Positions 46,345 to 58,300 of a stretch of DNA of 64,000 bases are shown in pieces; the first letter of the stretch is position 1, and every line of letters begins with the position of its first letter. The stretch lies in the NCBI GenBank assembly GCA_907164885.2, contig OU015503.1, positions 66,454,068 to 66,518,067 of the forward strand, read 5' to 3'. The translations under genes were made by a program, and so were the position numbers. The notes under the pieces are model-generated. The model ran no database searches, had not been told where the DNA came from, and was given only the letters and a program-made list of their open reading frames with translations. The stretch is from Dolomedes plantarius. Its lineage: Eukaryota > Arthropoda > Arachnida > Araneae > Dolomedidae.

Positions 46345-48010
46345 AAGGTTTGTTAACCAAAATCAATTTAAAAACTTAACACAGTATAAATTACATAGCC
46401 AAAAAAAAAAGCATGTGAAATGTTATACATATCTCAGTATTTTGGTAGATGCAGTCTTTCATCATTGTACCACTAAAAGCTGTAAAGTAAAAATGTCAAA
46501 TTGTGGAATGTTTGTTAACCAAAATCAATTTAAAAACTTAACACAGTATAAATTACATAGCCAAAAAAAGCATGTGAAATGTTATACATATCATTGTGAA
46601 ATGTTATACATATTTTGGTAGATGCAGTCGTTCATCATTGTACCACTAAAAGCTGTAAAGTAAAAATGTCAAATTGTGGAATGTTTGTTAACCAAAATCA
46701 ATTTAAAATCTAAACAATTTAGCAAGATTTAACCTTCTATCTTTGGAGCAAAAGAAGCTGATAAGTAAAACATAAAATATACATACATTTATAATAAACC
46801 ACTAAAAGCTGAAAAGGAAAAATGTCAAATTCTCTTTTGGAAAGTAAAGCTGAAAAGGAAAAATGTCAATTTGTCGAATGTTTGTTAACCAAAATCAATT
46901 TAAAAACTAAACACAGTATAAATAACATAAAAAAATAAGTATGTGAAATGTTATACACCCAAATAATAAAAAAAAATCCAATATAAAAATATATACATTT
47001 ATAATTAACTCCTCAGAATTCATCTAGATTTAACCTTTCATCTTTCGAGCAAAAGAAGCTGAAAAGTAAAACATAAAATATATACATTTATGATAAACCA
47101 CTAAAATCTGAAAAGGAAAAACTTAACACAGAATCATCTAGATTTAACCTTTCATCTTTCGAGCAAAAGAAGCTGAAAAGTAAAACATAAAATATATACA
47201 TTTATGATAAACCACTAAAAACTGAAAAGGAAAAAATGTCAAATTGTCTCTTGGAAAGTTAAGAGTTTTAAAAAGTAAAGCTGAAAAGTAAAAATGTCAT
47301 TTTGTCAAATGTTTGTTAAACAAAATTGATTAAAAAAGTAAACACAGCATAAATAACATTTAAAAAAAACATGTGAAATGTTATACACATCTCAGAATTT
47401 TAGTAGATTCAGCCTTTCATTTTGCAAGTTTAAATAAAAAATGTCAAATTGTCTAATGTTTGTTAACAAAAAGTAATTTAAAAACTAAACACAGTATAAA
47501 TAACATAAATTTAATAACAGTATCAATATCATAAAATATATACATTTATAATAAATCACTAAAAGCTTAAAAGTAAAAATGTCTAATTGTCCATATAAAT
47601 ACCTCCATAAATCCAGGATTCTGTAGCCAAAAAAATATATAAATAAAGTATTAAAGTATTTGTTAAAGGCACTGACTGATGAAAAAATTAACAGAAATCT
47701 GCAATTTGGGCTACCCGCACCATAAATGCAAGATTCTGTAGCAATAATAGAAACATCCTGTCCTTATTAAACTCCATATAAATCTCTGTTAAATTAAACT
47801 GATCCAAATATTATCTCAAGTACCTTCATAAACTATGTTTCTCATTTCTTGATTCGGGGTTCAATATGAATGTTTGTTAACCAAAGTCAACTTAAAAACT
47901 AAACACAGTATAAATAACATAGGAAAAAAACATGTGAAATGTTATACACATCTCAGAATTTAGATAGATTCAGCCTTTCATTACTAAAAGCTGAAAAGTA
48001 AAAATGTCAA
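46345..48010. repeat. Irregular tandem repeat, ~160-200-bp units
   Basis: TGTTTGTTAACCAAAATCAA recurs at about 46350, 46512, 46685, 46882, 47312 (variant), 47459 and 47875. AAACACAGTATAAATAACAT, GTGAAATGTTATACA and AAAAGCTGAAAAGTAAAAATG lie between. Spacing varies because inner segments were duplicated or lost. There is no coding content. It lies just inside the Helitron 3' end. Confidence 0.8.
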
Positions 48011-48109
48011 ATTGTCTTTTGCCTTGTGAACTCTGCATGAAAAATTAAACATAGTATAAATAGCATAGTATAAAAAAGGGATGGGAAATGTCATACACAT
48101 CAATACTAA

Positions 48110-49020
48110 AAAACAACAAATAAATTTTAGTTCTAATTTGACTCTTAATGTGCTTCACTCTTGAAAATATTTGTTCACAGATGTACGTGCTTCCAAACGT
48201 TGATGACCAGAATAACGCTTGACTATGCAGTGAAGGATATTTATATCTGGGCAGGTATGATTTATGAGTACAACTAAGAGACTCAATTGAATTTCTCTTT
48301 AAGTTAGATGTCAGATTGCAACTCTATGCATTCCATTTGACAATTTGCTAGCATTATATCTATATCGACTGCAAATAGAGTAGAAAAGATGCAAAAAAAA
48401 ATTGTTTATTTTCCCCAAAATCCTGAAATCAATTTTAAATTCTTGTACTAAATCGGAAAGTAGGGCTGCATATTTTGTAACATTTTTAGAATTGTGCTTG
48501 GTCAGCGTCTCGAAACGCAAAAAAATTTTAACATTTAATTTGGCTTGCCATAATTTCAACTTCATGGATTTTGCACTGAAGTAAAATCCATGGTGACGGG
48601 TGTTTGAGTCATTTAAATGGGCATTCAGATCTATCAAAATCTGCAAGCCAGTTATAAAGTTCTGGCACAGATTACTTTTCAATGTCATAAACAATTTGAT
48701 ATCATCAAGTAGGCTATAAAACCTTTTTAATATTTTCTCCACTGAGCTACCTTATTTCTTAAAAGTATTGCCATATTCAGCATCCAAGCTTTTAAGAAAT
48801 TCCTAAAACTGGCTATGAATCAATCCCCAAGCCTTCATAAAATTCACCATTTTGAAGATGATTTGCATAACATGGTCCATTTTTTTCCTTTTCCGCATTA
48901 CTTTTTATATCAAGGCAGGCTATTAATTTTTTTTTCGCTTTGAGCTCTCTCTCGCTAACACTCTGGGCCTTACTAACACTTGCTTTGGGCCGCATGCGAC
49001 CCGCGGGCTGGACATCCCTG
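48110..49020 (-). pseudogene. hAT transposase (GTF2IRD2-like), decayed, with one TIR
   Basis: On the minus strand from 48885: DHVMQIIFKMVNFMKAWGL, then after a stop EFLKSLDAEYGNTFKK. The open stretch 48742-48311 follows with ILKRFYSLLDDI, LQILIDLNAHLND and KSMKLKLWQAKL. After a further frame change comes the dimerisation end FGSTYICEQIFSRVKHIKS and QIRTKIYLL (about 48195-48125). This order matches the hAT-derived part of GTF2IRD2. The end at 49020 (CAGGGATGTCCAGCCCGCGG) is a typical hAT/Charlie TIR. The N-terminal half is deleted; no second TIR was found. Confidence 0.85.
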
Positions 49021-49380
49021 TATTAAAATATAGGTAAAAAACCCTGACAAACGTAAAAATTAATAAAAATCTGCAATTAGGGCTCCACACACCATAAATG
49101 CATGATTCTGTAGCAATAAACATCTCCATAATTAATATCTGCATAATAAATGTCTCCATAAATGCAAGATTTTGTAGCAAAAATATTAAAGTATAGCTAG
49201 AAGGCATTGACAAACAAAAAAATTAATAGAAATCTGCAATTAATAGTTCCACGCACCATAAATGCAAGATTCTTTAGAAAAGAATAAAAATTAAAGTATA
49301 GGTAGAAGCCACTGACAAACGTAAAAATTAATAGAAATCTGCAATTAGGGATTCACGCACCATAAATGCAAGATCAGTTG
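49021..49380. repeat. Tandem repeat, ~120-160-bp units
   Basis: AAAAATTAATAGAAATCTGC and ACCATAAATGCAAGATTCTG recur about three times here and once near 47690-47745, before the hAT insertion. This suggests the hAT element landed in a pre-existing array. Confidence 0.75.
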
Positions 49381-50020
49381 TTTTCAAACAACTAATATAA
49401 CCATACATGTTATTTTTCACACATTCATTAATATAATCGTTATGTTCAAAGGGTCAAAATATAGAGATGAAGCTAAACGTAAGAGCAACATATGGTTAAA
49501 CATATATAAATATGGTGAGCAAAGTTTTTCAGTTTGTTTATTCTATTCTCCGCTTTTTTGAGGGGAAGATGCATTAATTTTAAATGTATTCAACTTGAAT
49601 TTAAGTAAATGAAAAGTGAAACTAATAATATAAAAAATTGACTATATTTAGTTACATTAAAATGAAATATGTTAATCATTTGACAATATTAAACCAGTTA
49701 GGTATATTATAATGTAAAAAAATAGTTATTACATATTAAATATTATTTCCAGGAGGGTGGATATTGTTCCGAGTTCAAGACATTTACTGCAAAAAGCTAT
49801 AGTACCAATAATGTATAACGAAATCTATAAGTTGTACACATTTCTAAAGAATTGGAAACATGAGGAGAATCTAACTTAAAAGGATTCGAATGTAAACATA
49901 TTAATATTTTGAAAAATATATTTCCTTTGAAGCACTCAGCTTTTAACATATTTTTTTAACAAAAAGGTCCAAAATAATACAATAAATATATTTCTATTTT
50001 ACGGGGCAAAACATATATCT
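49381..50020. other. AT-rich spacer
   Basis: No supported feature. Confidence 0.4.
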
Positions 50021-51440
50021 ATCTATATAAATAAAGCAAAGTGTCTATGTATGTATGTAACGTATACAAATCTACATTTCTTGACGAATCTGGTTGAAAC
50101 TTGGTATACTTATGTTTTGAAGCCTTAAGATAATTAATTCTAAGATAAGTTTGGAAGCTTTAAAATAATTCTAAATAAATACAGTTTTTAAATAATATTT
50201 CATCTCCAGACGATGGAATCAATCATTCATAAGAACTGCACATGCGCACCCACTATACGTTAATTCTAGATGTCCAAGGTAAGTGAACGCATGGATTTGT
50301 TATTTCGTAGTTATTTAAAGTTAATTTTCTAATATTACTCCTTTAGTTTTCTTTTTTTCATTAATCCTTTTCTACTGGGTTAATTCCCAATATGTGGATT
50401 ACTGTTGAAACTCTGGAATATTTCTGTTATAGTCACACACTGTTTTCACTTTTGTTTGTTTTTGTATTGCTAAGGAAATTGTGTTATAATTGAATATTTC
50501 TGAAGGGCAGTGAAATATAATTATGTTATATTTACTTTTCTATTTTACATTTAGTCTACAACTCTTTGAAATATTTCTGTGATATAATTGTAGTTTTTCT
50601 ATTTTGGGCTGTTTTTATAAGGAAAAGAATGACGAATTGGGGAAAATTTTCATATTAGAACATAAAATTGTGTGTATTATTTTTGCATTTTAAAATTTTC
50701 TCTTAAGATTGTAGGTCATTTTGAATATAACTGTCATATGTATCATGTGTGAGAAGGAAATTAAAATAGTAGCATTAAGATTTTTATGCAGTTATAGTCA
50801 TTTTAGCTAAATTTCAATAAAAATTACTTCAAATTCACCAATTTATAGAAAAAGTATGCTATTTACAGGTAAGTTTTTGTTCCTTTTTTTAATTTTTAAG
50901 TGCTATTTTACCATAAAACACAAAAAACCCTTTAAATAATCATTTTTAAAAACAAACAAACCGTAAATAAATCGCAAAACTGTGCTTAAGTTTAGACTGA
51001 TTCTTTTTAGTTAAGTTATACTAATTTTTATGCTTTTAAAAGTACATCGTGAATTATAAAATTAAGAACAATATAAAATACAGTATACTAAACATTCTGA
51101 AGTACAAACACAATATGTAAAATACCTAATAACCAAATTTCAGAAAGTAAATAATCGTAAGTTAGCAACAATATTCAATGCGTTTATTTACCTTGTAACA
51201 TCTAGGTGCGCATGCGCAGTTTTTATGAATGATTGATTCCAACGCCTTGAGATGAAATATTTTTTAAAAACTGTATTTATATATAAGCATTTTAAAGTTT
51301 CCAAACTTATATTAGAATTATCTCCAGGCTTCAAAACATAAGTATACGAAGTTTCAATCAGATTCGTCAAGAAATGTAGATTTGTATACGTTACATACAT
51401 ACATACATACATAGAGACACTCTGCTTTATTTATATAGAT
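50021..51440. mobile_element. Inverted-repeat element, ~235-bp arms, 1.42 kb
   Basis: The left arm 50021-50250 and right arm 51205-51440 are reverse complements. Outer ends are ATCTATATAAATAAAGCA, then GTATGTATGTAACGTATACA, TTCTTGACGAATCTG and, innermost, GCGCATGTGC-type sequence (CATGCGCACC). The 950-bp middle is AT-rich and non-coding. The outer ends also resemble Helitron 5' termini, so this could be two Helitron 5' ends in opposite orientation rather than a TIR transposon. Confidence 0.8.
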
Positions 51441-52075
51441 TTTCACTAATTTCTTCATATATTACATTAAACTATTAATACTTTTTCTTTATTCTTTAAA
51501 CATTTCGTATATTTACGAAGTCTCATTTTGGCGCCTTTTTCATTTCAGCCACAAGGCGGTCGCCTCGCCAACTCCCATACGAGACCGACCCTGTGTACTG
51601 ACATTAATACGATAAGTCATTAATACGATTTTTACATGCGATTATTTTTTATATCCGAATTCGATTATTGCTTTTTATTCGCTTTTCCTCCCACAATTTA
51701 TGATATTAATTTCTCTCGGCATTCTGCAATGCCCAAATCTTATTTCATCCTTATGGTCTACTCATAGCCCGTCTCTTGCACCTGCCTCGCGAATAATAAC
51801 TTCCAGTTCTTATAAGTCTATATAAGAATAAAATCTCTTTTCTGTTTCGTGGAGTTTATTCGATAAGTATAATTGCATCGTAATCGCTTTTCGATTAATA
51901 AGATACTGACACGGAAAAATATATGCTGTGATATCATTATGAAAACCATGGAATTTATTTATTTTATTATTTTCAATAATTGGTTGACTTTGTAAGTAAA
52001 CATTCCCTCTGTCAGAAAATATGGAACGCATTACAAAATTATTTTTGTCCGAATTATGGTATATATTTACAAGTA
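51441..52075. other. Spacer
   Basis: No supported feature. Confidence 0.4.
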
Positions 52076-52789
52076 CAGTGAAACTTTTCTACAGCGGTCA
52101 GCCATGGTTCCGAAAAAAAGTGGCCGTTTTGAGGGGTGGCCGTCGGGGGTGGACTTTTCTATGGCGGCCAGTCATGGCTCCGAAAAAAATGAGGTCATTT
52201 TGAGGGGTGGCCGTTGATTAAGGGTGGACTTGTCAGTCATGGTTCCGGAAAAAGGGCTGTTTTGAGGGGTGACCGTCGAATAAGGGCTGGACTTCTCTAT
52301 GGCGGCTACTCATGGTTCCGAAAAAAGTGGCTGTTGATTAAGGGTGGACTTCTCTACGGCGGCTAGTCAGTTCCAAAAAAAAGTGCACATTTTGAGGGGT
52401 GGCCGTCGAATAGGGGTGGACTTCTCTACGGCGGCTACTCACAGTACAGAAAAAAATGGCCATTTTTAGGGGTGCCGTCGAATAGGGATGGAATTCTCTA
52501 CGGCAGCTAGTCACGGTTCCGAAAAATATTGGCCGTTTTGAGGGGTGGAATTCCGTACGGCGGCTAGTCACTTTTCCGAAAAAAATGGCCGTTTTGAGGA
52601 GTGGTCATCGAGTAGGGGTTGACTTCTCCCCGGCGGCTAGTCGCGGTTCTGAAAAAAAAGTGTCCGTTTATAGGGGTGGGTCGAATAGGAGTGGACTTCT
52701 ATATAGCGGCCAATAATGGTTCCGAGAAAAAGTGGTCATTTTTAGGTATGGCCATCGAATAGAGGTGGACGACTAGAGAAGTTTCACTG
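52076..52789. mobile_element. pogo-like MITE expanded by ~75-bp tandem repeats
   Basis: The ends are CAGTGAAACTTTTCTACAGC at 52076 and TAGAGAAGTTTCACTG ending 52789. TA is present on the left (52074-52075) and lost on the right. Inside, about nine units of roughly 70-80 bp repeat: GGTTCCGAAAAAAAGTGGCC, GTTTTGAGGGGTGGCCGTCG, GGGGTGGACTTCTCTACGGC. Compare 34051-34244, a short relative. Confidence 0.88.
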
Positions 52790-53190
52790 CAATTAATTGC
52801 GATTTCAGGTAAGAGGATACTAGCACCTCACTTCCTACTTAAGTCTCGGGCGGTCTGGGGAAGAGGAAACGAGTCGAAACAGTAACGGAGGCGTGTTTTT
52901 CAAACATGAAGAAGTAATGCTGTTAGTAACAAGAGGAAACACTGTTTTGAGTAAATTACGGCGTGTGTAATGTATTGGAATATTTTGCAGGAAATTTGAA
53001 ATTTTAGCACTAAGATAGAAAAAACAAAAAGGCAAAATTAATAGATCTGATTTATCTAGCGTCTGTGACAATTTTTCTGAGAAACGACCGGTTGGCGGAG
53101 GCGGCACTAGAAGCAAATGTTTGACAAAAAGCGTGAGGTAAAAATGATTTTTAGTGATGATTTCGTGATGATTTTTTCGTGAATGATTTT
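52790..53190. other. Spacer
   Basis: An ORF on the minus strand (52835-53116) shows no family motif. No supported gene. Confidence 0.4.
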
Positions 53191-53269
53191 TTCGTGGATA
53201 AAAATGATTTATATGTGTTTTTTACAGCATTTCTTTTTCTGTTTTGAAGATACATCTGCAACGATTTTA

Positions 53270-53333
53270 CCTTGGCTGTGCTGTTTTTTGTTTTGAGGAA
53301 AACGATGATTCGAATAACGATTGATTCCCCTTA

Positions 53334-53335
<2 letters not shown>
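53270..53335. mobile_element. Truncated relative of the 54673 MITE
   Basis: GGAAAACGATGATTCGAATA and ACGATTGATTCCCCTTAG parallel the right end of 54673-54828 (GGAAAACAATGATTCGGAGA, ACGATTGATCGAGATTCC). In both cases the end runs directly into a TA tract. Confidence 0.6.

Positions 53336-53388
<53 letters not shown>
53336..53388. repeat. (TA)n microsatellite abutting a TIR
   Basis: Uninterrupted TA repeats that end exactly at the first base of the element at 53389. Confidence 0.95.
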
Positions 53389-53390
<2 letters not shown>

Positions 53391-54666
53391 GGGTGGCCAT
53401 AATTAAACGGACAGTGCTCACAGTGTTCTGTAGCGCGATCTATTTGCGAGAATGACGCCACATTTTGTAGGAAGATTAAACAAGACGGGGGACGAAGGAT
53501 TCCGCGAAAAAATAAATTAGTTCCAAAAGTCACCGCTAGGGGAATATTTAGCGCTCTGTAATAGAAAATAGAGTTTTAACAAATGCAAATTAATACGGAA
53601 TAAAATTACCTTTTATTATGCACATTTTCTTATTTAGTTCAAGTGCAATATGGCAACACTTTCAAAAAAGCGTAAAATCTACATAAACACCGATAAAGTC
53701 TCGTGATCTGCAATATCACGTACGCTGAGCAGAAGAAGAAGTTCTTTATTCAAATTTCACGTTACATCCATTGGCACAGTGCCAGCTGCTTGGGTTTTAA
53801 AAGGCAATGTGTTACGTTTCGAATCAATCGGATTGAAAGTTTATGTGCAATGTCTCCTTCTTTAGTCGAGCTTGCGTTACTGGTCAAATTCTTTTACCTC
53901 AACCAGTGCAACGCGTCAGCCGCTCTTCGTGCTTTTAGAACGCACAAAAAAATGCGTAAAGGTAACGGTCCTGTGTCAGTTAATGGGCTAAAAGGCAATG
54001 GTTGCGACGTTTGAGAAAACGGGTTCTCTGAAGGTTCAGTCAGGCAGAGGACGAAAACCTGTACCACAGGATACAATCGAAGCAGTTGCCACGGCGATTG
54101 TCGACAGAGGACCAGACAATATTGCTGCTACCTCTAGCGCTCGTGGATTAGCTCGGAATATGGATATGCCTTACAGTACGCTATGGAAAATCTTACGAAA
54201 GATTATCAACTTCTATCCGTACAAGATCAGCCGTGTACAGGAGTTACTGTACCCCGACCATGATAAGCGATTGACTTTTGCTCTCACCTTTCTTGCCAGA
54301 ATGGAGGTGGATGATGCTTGGCCGTGGAAAATCTTATGGGGAGACGAGGCCCACTTTTACCTGCATGGAACTGTGAATACCCAGAACTGCCGAATTTGGG
54401 ATGACAAATCACCACATGCAGTCACAGAAATTCCCTTACATTCACCAAAGGTAACTGTTTGGTGTGGGTTCACAGCAGAATTTATTGTACGTCCATCGTA
54501 GCGCCAAATATTCCCCTAGCGGTGACTTTTGGAACTAATTTATTTTTTCGCGGAATCCTTCGTCCCCCGTCTTGTTTAATCTTCCTACAAAATGTGGTGT
54601 CATTCTCGCAAATAGATCGCGCTACTGAACACTGTGAGCACTGTCAGTTTAATTATGGCCACCCGG
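53389..54666 (+). mobile_element. Tc1/mariner-type element with ~165-bp inverted ends, internally deleted
   Basis: The ends are CCGGGTGGCCATAATTAAAC and, on the complement, CCGGGTGGCCATAATTAAAC; pairing extends for about 165 bp (53389-53555 and 54502-54666). TA flanks both sides. The interior carries the first part of a transposase whose catalytic second half is missing. ORFs on the opposite strand in each end are a by-product of the inverted repeat. Confidence 0.9.
53700..54501 (+). pseudogene. Tc1/mariner-superfamily transposase, N-terminal 2/3
   Basis: The helix-turn-helix region (SLVELALLVKFFYLNQCNAS, ALRAFRTHKKMRKGNGP) is followed, after a frame change at about 54000, by VATFEKTGSLKVQSGRGRKP. 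The second HTH and core are ARNMDMPYSTLWKILRK, FYPYKISRVQELL, RLTFALTFLARMEVDD, ILWGDEAHFYLHG (first catalytic Asp), NTQNCRIWD and SPKVTVWCGFTAEFI. It ends where the right inverted repeat starts, so the second Asp and the last acidic residue are gone. A long-TIR arthropod family of this type is common. Confidence 0.88.
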
Positions 54667-54672
54667 TATATA

Positions 54673-54825
54673 CAATGAAATCTCGATCTATCTTTTTTCA
54701 AGGGGCCGACTGATCTGAACGATAAATGCGGGAACATAACAAAGCAAAATGATAGTTGGGACTGGATGAAATAAACGACACATACGGGAAAACAATGATT
54801 CGGAGAACGATTGATCGAGATTCCG

Positions 54826-54828
<3 letters not shown>
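54673..54828. mobile_element. 156-bp pogo-like MITE
   Basis: The ends are CAATGAAATCTCGATCTATC and, on the complement, CAGCGGAATCTCGATCAATC. TA lies at 54671-54672 and 54829-54830. It is too short to encode anything. It sits between two larger TA-target elements. Confidence 0.82.

Positions 54829-54868
<40 letters not shown>
54829..54868. repeat. (TA)n microsatellite between two transposons
   Basis: About 40 bp of TA repeats joining the MITE end to the start of the next element. Confidence 0.95.
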
Positions 54869-54871
<3 letters not shown>

Positions 54872-55380
54872 TCAAGAGCCAAAACATTATGACCACCCCT
54901 ACATTTTCCAATGAATTCGCCTGGATGACGTGGAAGGCACGTGATCAGGTGGAAGTGCTACAGGGTATCTGAACATCATTGCGGACCAGTTGCACCCTTA
55001 CATGGCCTCTGTTTTTCCAGCTGGAAATGGAATGTTCCAACAGGACAACGCCCCGTGTCACAAGGCTAAAATTGTGTTGGAGTGGTTCCAGGAACATGAT
55101 GCTGAATTCCAGTTAATGTCCTGGCCGCCTACCTCACCGGATCTCAATCCGATAGAACACATTTGGGATGTCCTGGGACGGCAGCTCAGAGTTCAATGAC
55201 CACCAATTCGCAATATCTCGGATTTGCGTGACCGTTGCTTAAACATCTGGTACAATCTGTCTCCGGCCATCTACCAAGGACTTGTGGCATCCATGCCAAG
55301 GCGGGTTGAAGATGTGTTGCGCGCCACAGGTGGGCCAACTCGTTATTGACAGGTGGTCATAATGTTTTGGCTCTTGAGTG
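54869..55380 (+). mobile_element. Tc1-like element, internally deleted
   Basis: Perfectly matching ends CACTCAAGAGCCAAAACATT and, on the complement from 55380, the same sequence. TA flanks both sides. At 512 bp it keeps only the C-terminal part of the transposase. Confidence 0.92.
54972..55349 (+). pseudogene. Tc1-like transposase C-terminal half
   Basis: NIIADQLHPYMASVFPAGNG leads into FQQDNAPCHKA (second catalytic Asp), WFQEHDAEFQLMSWPP and TSPDLNPIEHIWDVLGRQ (Glu). One in-frame TGA occurs at about 55197-55199. The same frame continues with ISDLRDRCLNIWYNLSPAIY and VEDVLRATGGPTRY to a stop at 55347-55349. The DNA-binding half and first Asp are deleted. Confidence 0.9.
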
Positions 55381-55386
55381 TATATT

Positions 55387-58300
55387 TATTAGGGTGGGCC
55401 TTATTTTTCAACTTTGTTTTTTCTAATGTATCACCCCCTCAGTTTTTTATAACTGGCCTAAAACTAATGCCCCAAAAATATCGGGTCATTCGCATAATTC
55501 TAAGTGGTACCGCAGCGGCTGTGAATGTCGCCATTTACATAAAAATTACTGTTTTTCCCACAAGTTTTACAGAAAAAATGAAATAAGATTTTATGTGAGT
55601 TAATAAACTAAATAATATCAAATATACACTAAAACATAGTTTTGCATAACCCACCAGCACGTAGGACTCACGATAGGGGGCGCTGTGCAGGCGGCGGCGG
55701 CAGTCCTGGTTGTTGGGAAAACTGACCACGGCGCTTAATCATAATCAGTATTGTGTTCTCTTCCAAACGAAGCGGTAGCACGTGGTTTGTTAAAAATGGC
55801 ACTAAATAGTATACTTTGTAATCATATATATCTGATTGAAAGAGAAACAAATCGAATATTAGGTTGCAAATTACCTTCTAACAAAGAAGTAATGCAAGTG
55901 CTATTTTATAATATGAGATGAGTAAAATTAAGTCTCCGTGAAAGTGCTCGTTTAGTAATTTCTGAAACTGTAATTTTTTGGCAAAAAGCACGAATATCAG
56001 TTAGAGAACCTCAACATTGCATTGTTAAACAGGAAGCCGTATATAATGGAGACTGCATCAAAAACGTTCTAAAAGAAAGAGCGAAACTCAGGAGCAAAAA
56101 GAACAAAATTTCAAGAAAAACTAGAGGACCTATTTGATATTGTTCACTCTAATGTCTTGGAAATTATTACAATAGAAGAAGACAGACAATTTCTCATTTC
56201 CCAGAGGCAGAAAGGACGAACTGGTGTTTTAGGGGCATTGATAAAAGAACTGATGAAAAGGAAAAAATGAGTTCTAAAACGTCTTAGTGCAGAAGAACAG
56301 TGAGGAAAAAAAATTAAAGAAGATACAAAATTGAGTGAAACAATGGAGGACATGGACTTGGACATCGTGTAAGTAAAAACCATTAAGTACTTTTGAAATT
56401 TTTCTTTTGTCCAATTATTACATTCTTAACGCAGTATTTTGTAGTATATTTACAAAAGTTTTGTTTTAGTGCCAGTTTCGTCTGAAAAGGAGAGATCATC
56501 TGAAAATGAAATTGACCGTGAAGATACGTTGTGTCCGACAAATCAGTCAGGTCCACCCAAAGAATGTAAGCATGAGAACATTAATTTTATTAACACCAAG
56601 TTTTTAGCAGCTCTTGATAAATGCAAGGTAAGTGACAGAAACTCTGTCCACATTTTAATGACTACTGCAGAAGCTTTGGGACACAACACTGAAGATCTAA
56701 TTATAAATCGAACCTCGATACAGCGATGCCGTCAAAAACTTCGTGCCGAGCGTTCTTCAGTAATCAGAAATGAACGTCTGACGTTACAGTTAGAGTTCAC
56801 TACCGTCCACTGGGATGGAAAGCTGCTTCTATCAATAACTAGAAACAAAATGCTTGACAGTCTTCCAGTAATTATTTCCGCTAACGGACAAGAGCATCTT
56901 TTAGAAGTCCCTAAATTGGATTCTTGCAGTGAAGACGATATGGCAGAAGCTATTTACAACTTGCTTGCTGAAAATAAACTTTTGGATACAGTGCAAGCCT
57001 TGTGTTGTGACACTACTGCGTCAAATACTGGAACAATAAAAGGTGCTTGGTTTTATTAGAACAAAAACTGGGTAAAGATCTCTTATACCTACCTTGCAGA
57101 CACCATATATATGAATTGGTTTTAAAGTCTGCTTTTGAAGCATGCATTGGTACGTCGTCTGCACCCGAAACAGGATTATTTAAACGTTTTCATCAAGCTT
57201 GGGCCAATATAGATAATTCTAAATATACTGTTGGAATTGATGATCAATTTGTTGTGAACAGTATTGATAAAGACATAGAAATTGTGCTTCATTTTGACAA
57301 AATACAAGTTTCTTTATAAACAGACAACAGACGATTACAAAGAGCTGCTGCAGTTAGTTATGATAGTTTTAGGAGAACACGAATCAAATAAAATTACATT
57401 TCGATTACCTGGTGCTTTTCACCATGCCAGGTGGATGCGAAAGCTATTTATTGCTTGAAAATATTTATTTTTCGAAATCAATTTCATTTCACTCAGCAGG
57501 AATTGCAAGGAATAAGGGATATTTGTATATTTATTGTAAAAATATACATAAAAGCTTGGTTCAATGCTCCCTTAGCCTGCAAAGCACCATACCAGGATTG
57601 GATGGTTTTAAAAGATCTTTATTTTTACAATGAAATAAATGGAAAAATTTCCCAAGAAACAACAAAAAAATTTTGTCGACATTTGTGGTATCTTACTGAA
57701 GAAATAGTGGCTTTAGCATTTTTTGATGACACAATTCCTGTCGAACAAAAAGTAAAGATTGCCAAAGCATTTAAAGAAAAAAAATCAACTACTTGTGACT
57801 CTAAGCGTTTCCATTTTGATGTAAATGAAATGGCCTAATTCACACACAAAGAACTACACAACTTTGTGTCAAAAAGCACATCCATATATTTTAAGCGATT
57901 TAAAATATCGTCCGATTTTATTGCTCATGATCCTGCGATCTGGAATTCTCTTCCTGGTTATCAACATGGCCTTACAGTAGTCAGAAACCTCACAGTTGTC
58001 TATGATATCGCAGAAAGATATGTGAAATTTATGGAAGAATATAACAATATTATAACACACGATGAGGAGCAAAAGCAATGCCTATTGCAAGTCGTAAAAG
58101 ACTATCGGAGCCATTTTCCATGTTGCTCAAAGCATTCATTTTCAAAAAATTATTGAACCTTTTATTATTAAAATTTAATGTTATAAAATTTTGTTTTTGT
58201 TTTTAAGCAGTTCTAGGCATTATTTCCGTTATTTTTACTCCTAAATATTAGTTAAATTAAAACAGAATTATTAAAAGTGTTATTACGAAAATTTTAGAAT

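Noticed and set aside
53267..53533. Apparent protein beginning MTFGTNLFFRGIL, present at 53.3 kb (minus) and 54.5 kb (plus)
   Set aside because: The two frames are the two inverted terminal repeats of the same mariner-type element, and one runs into (TA)n coding for Tyr-Ile.
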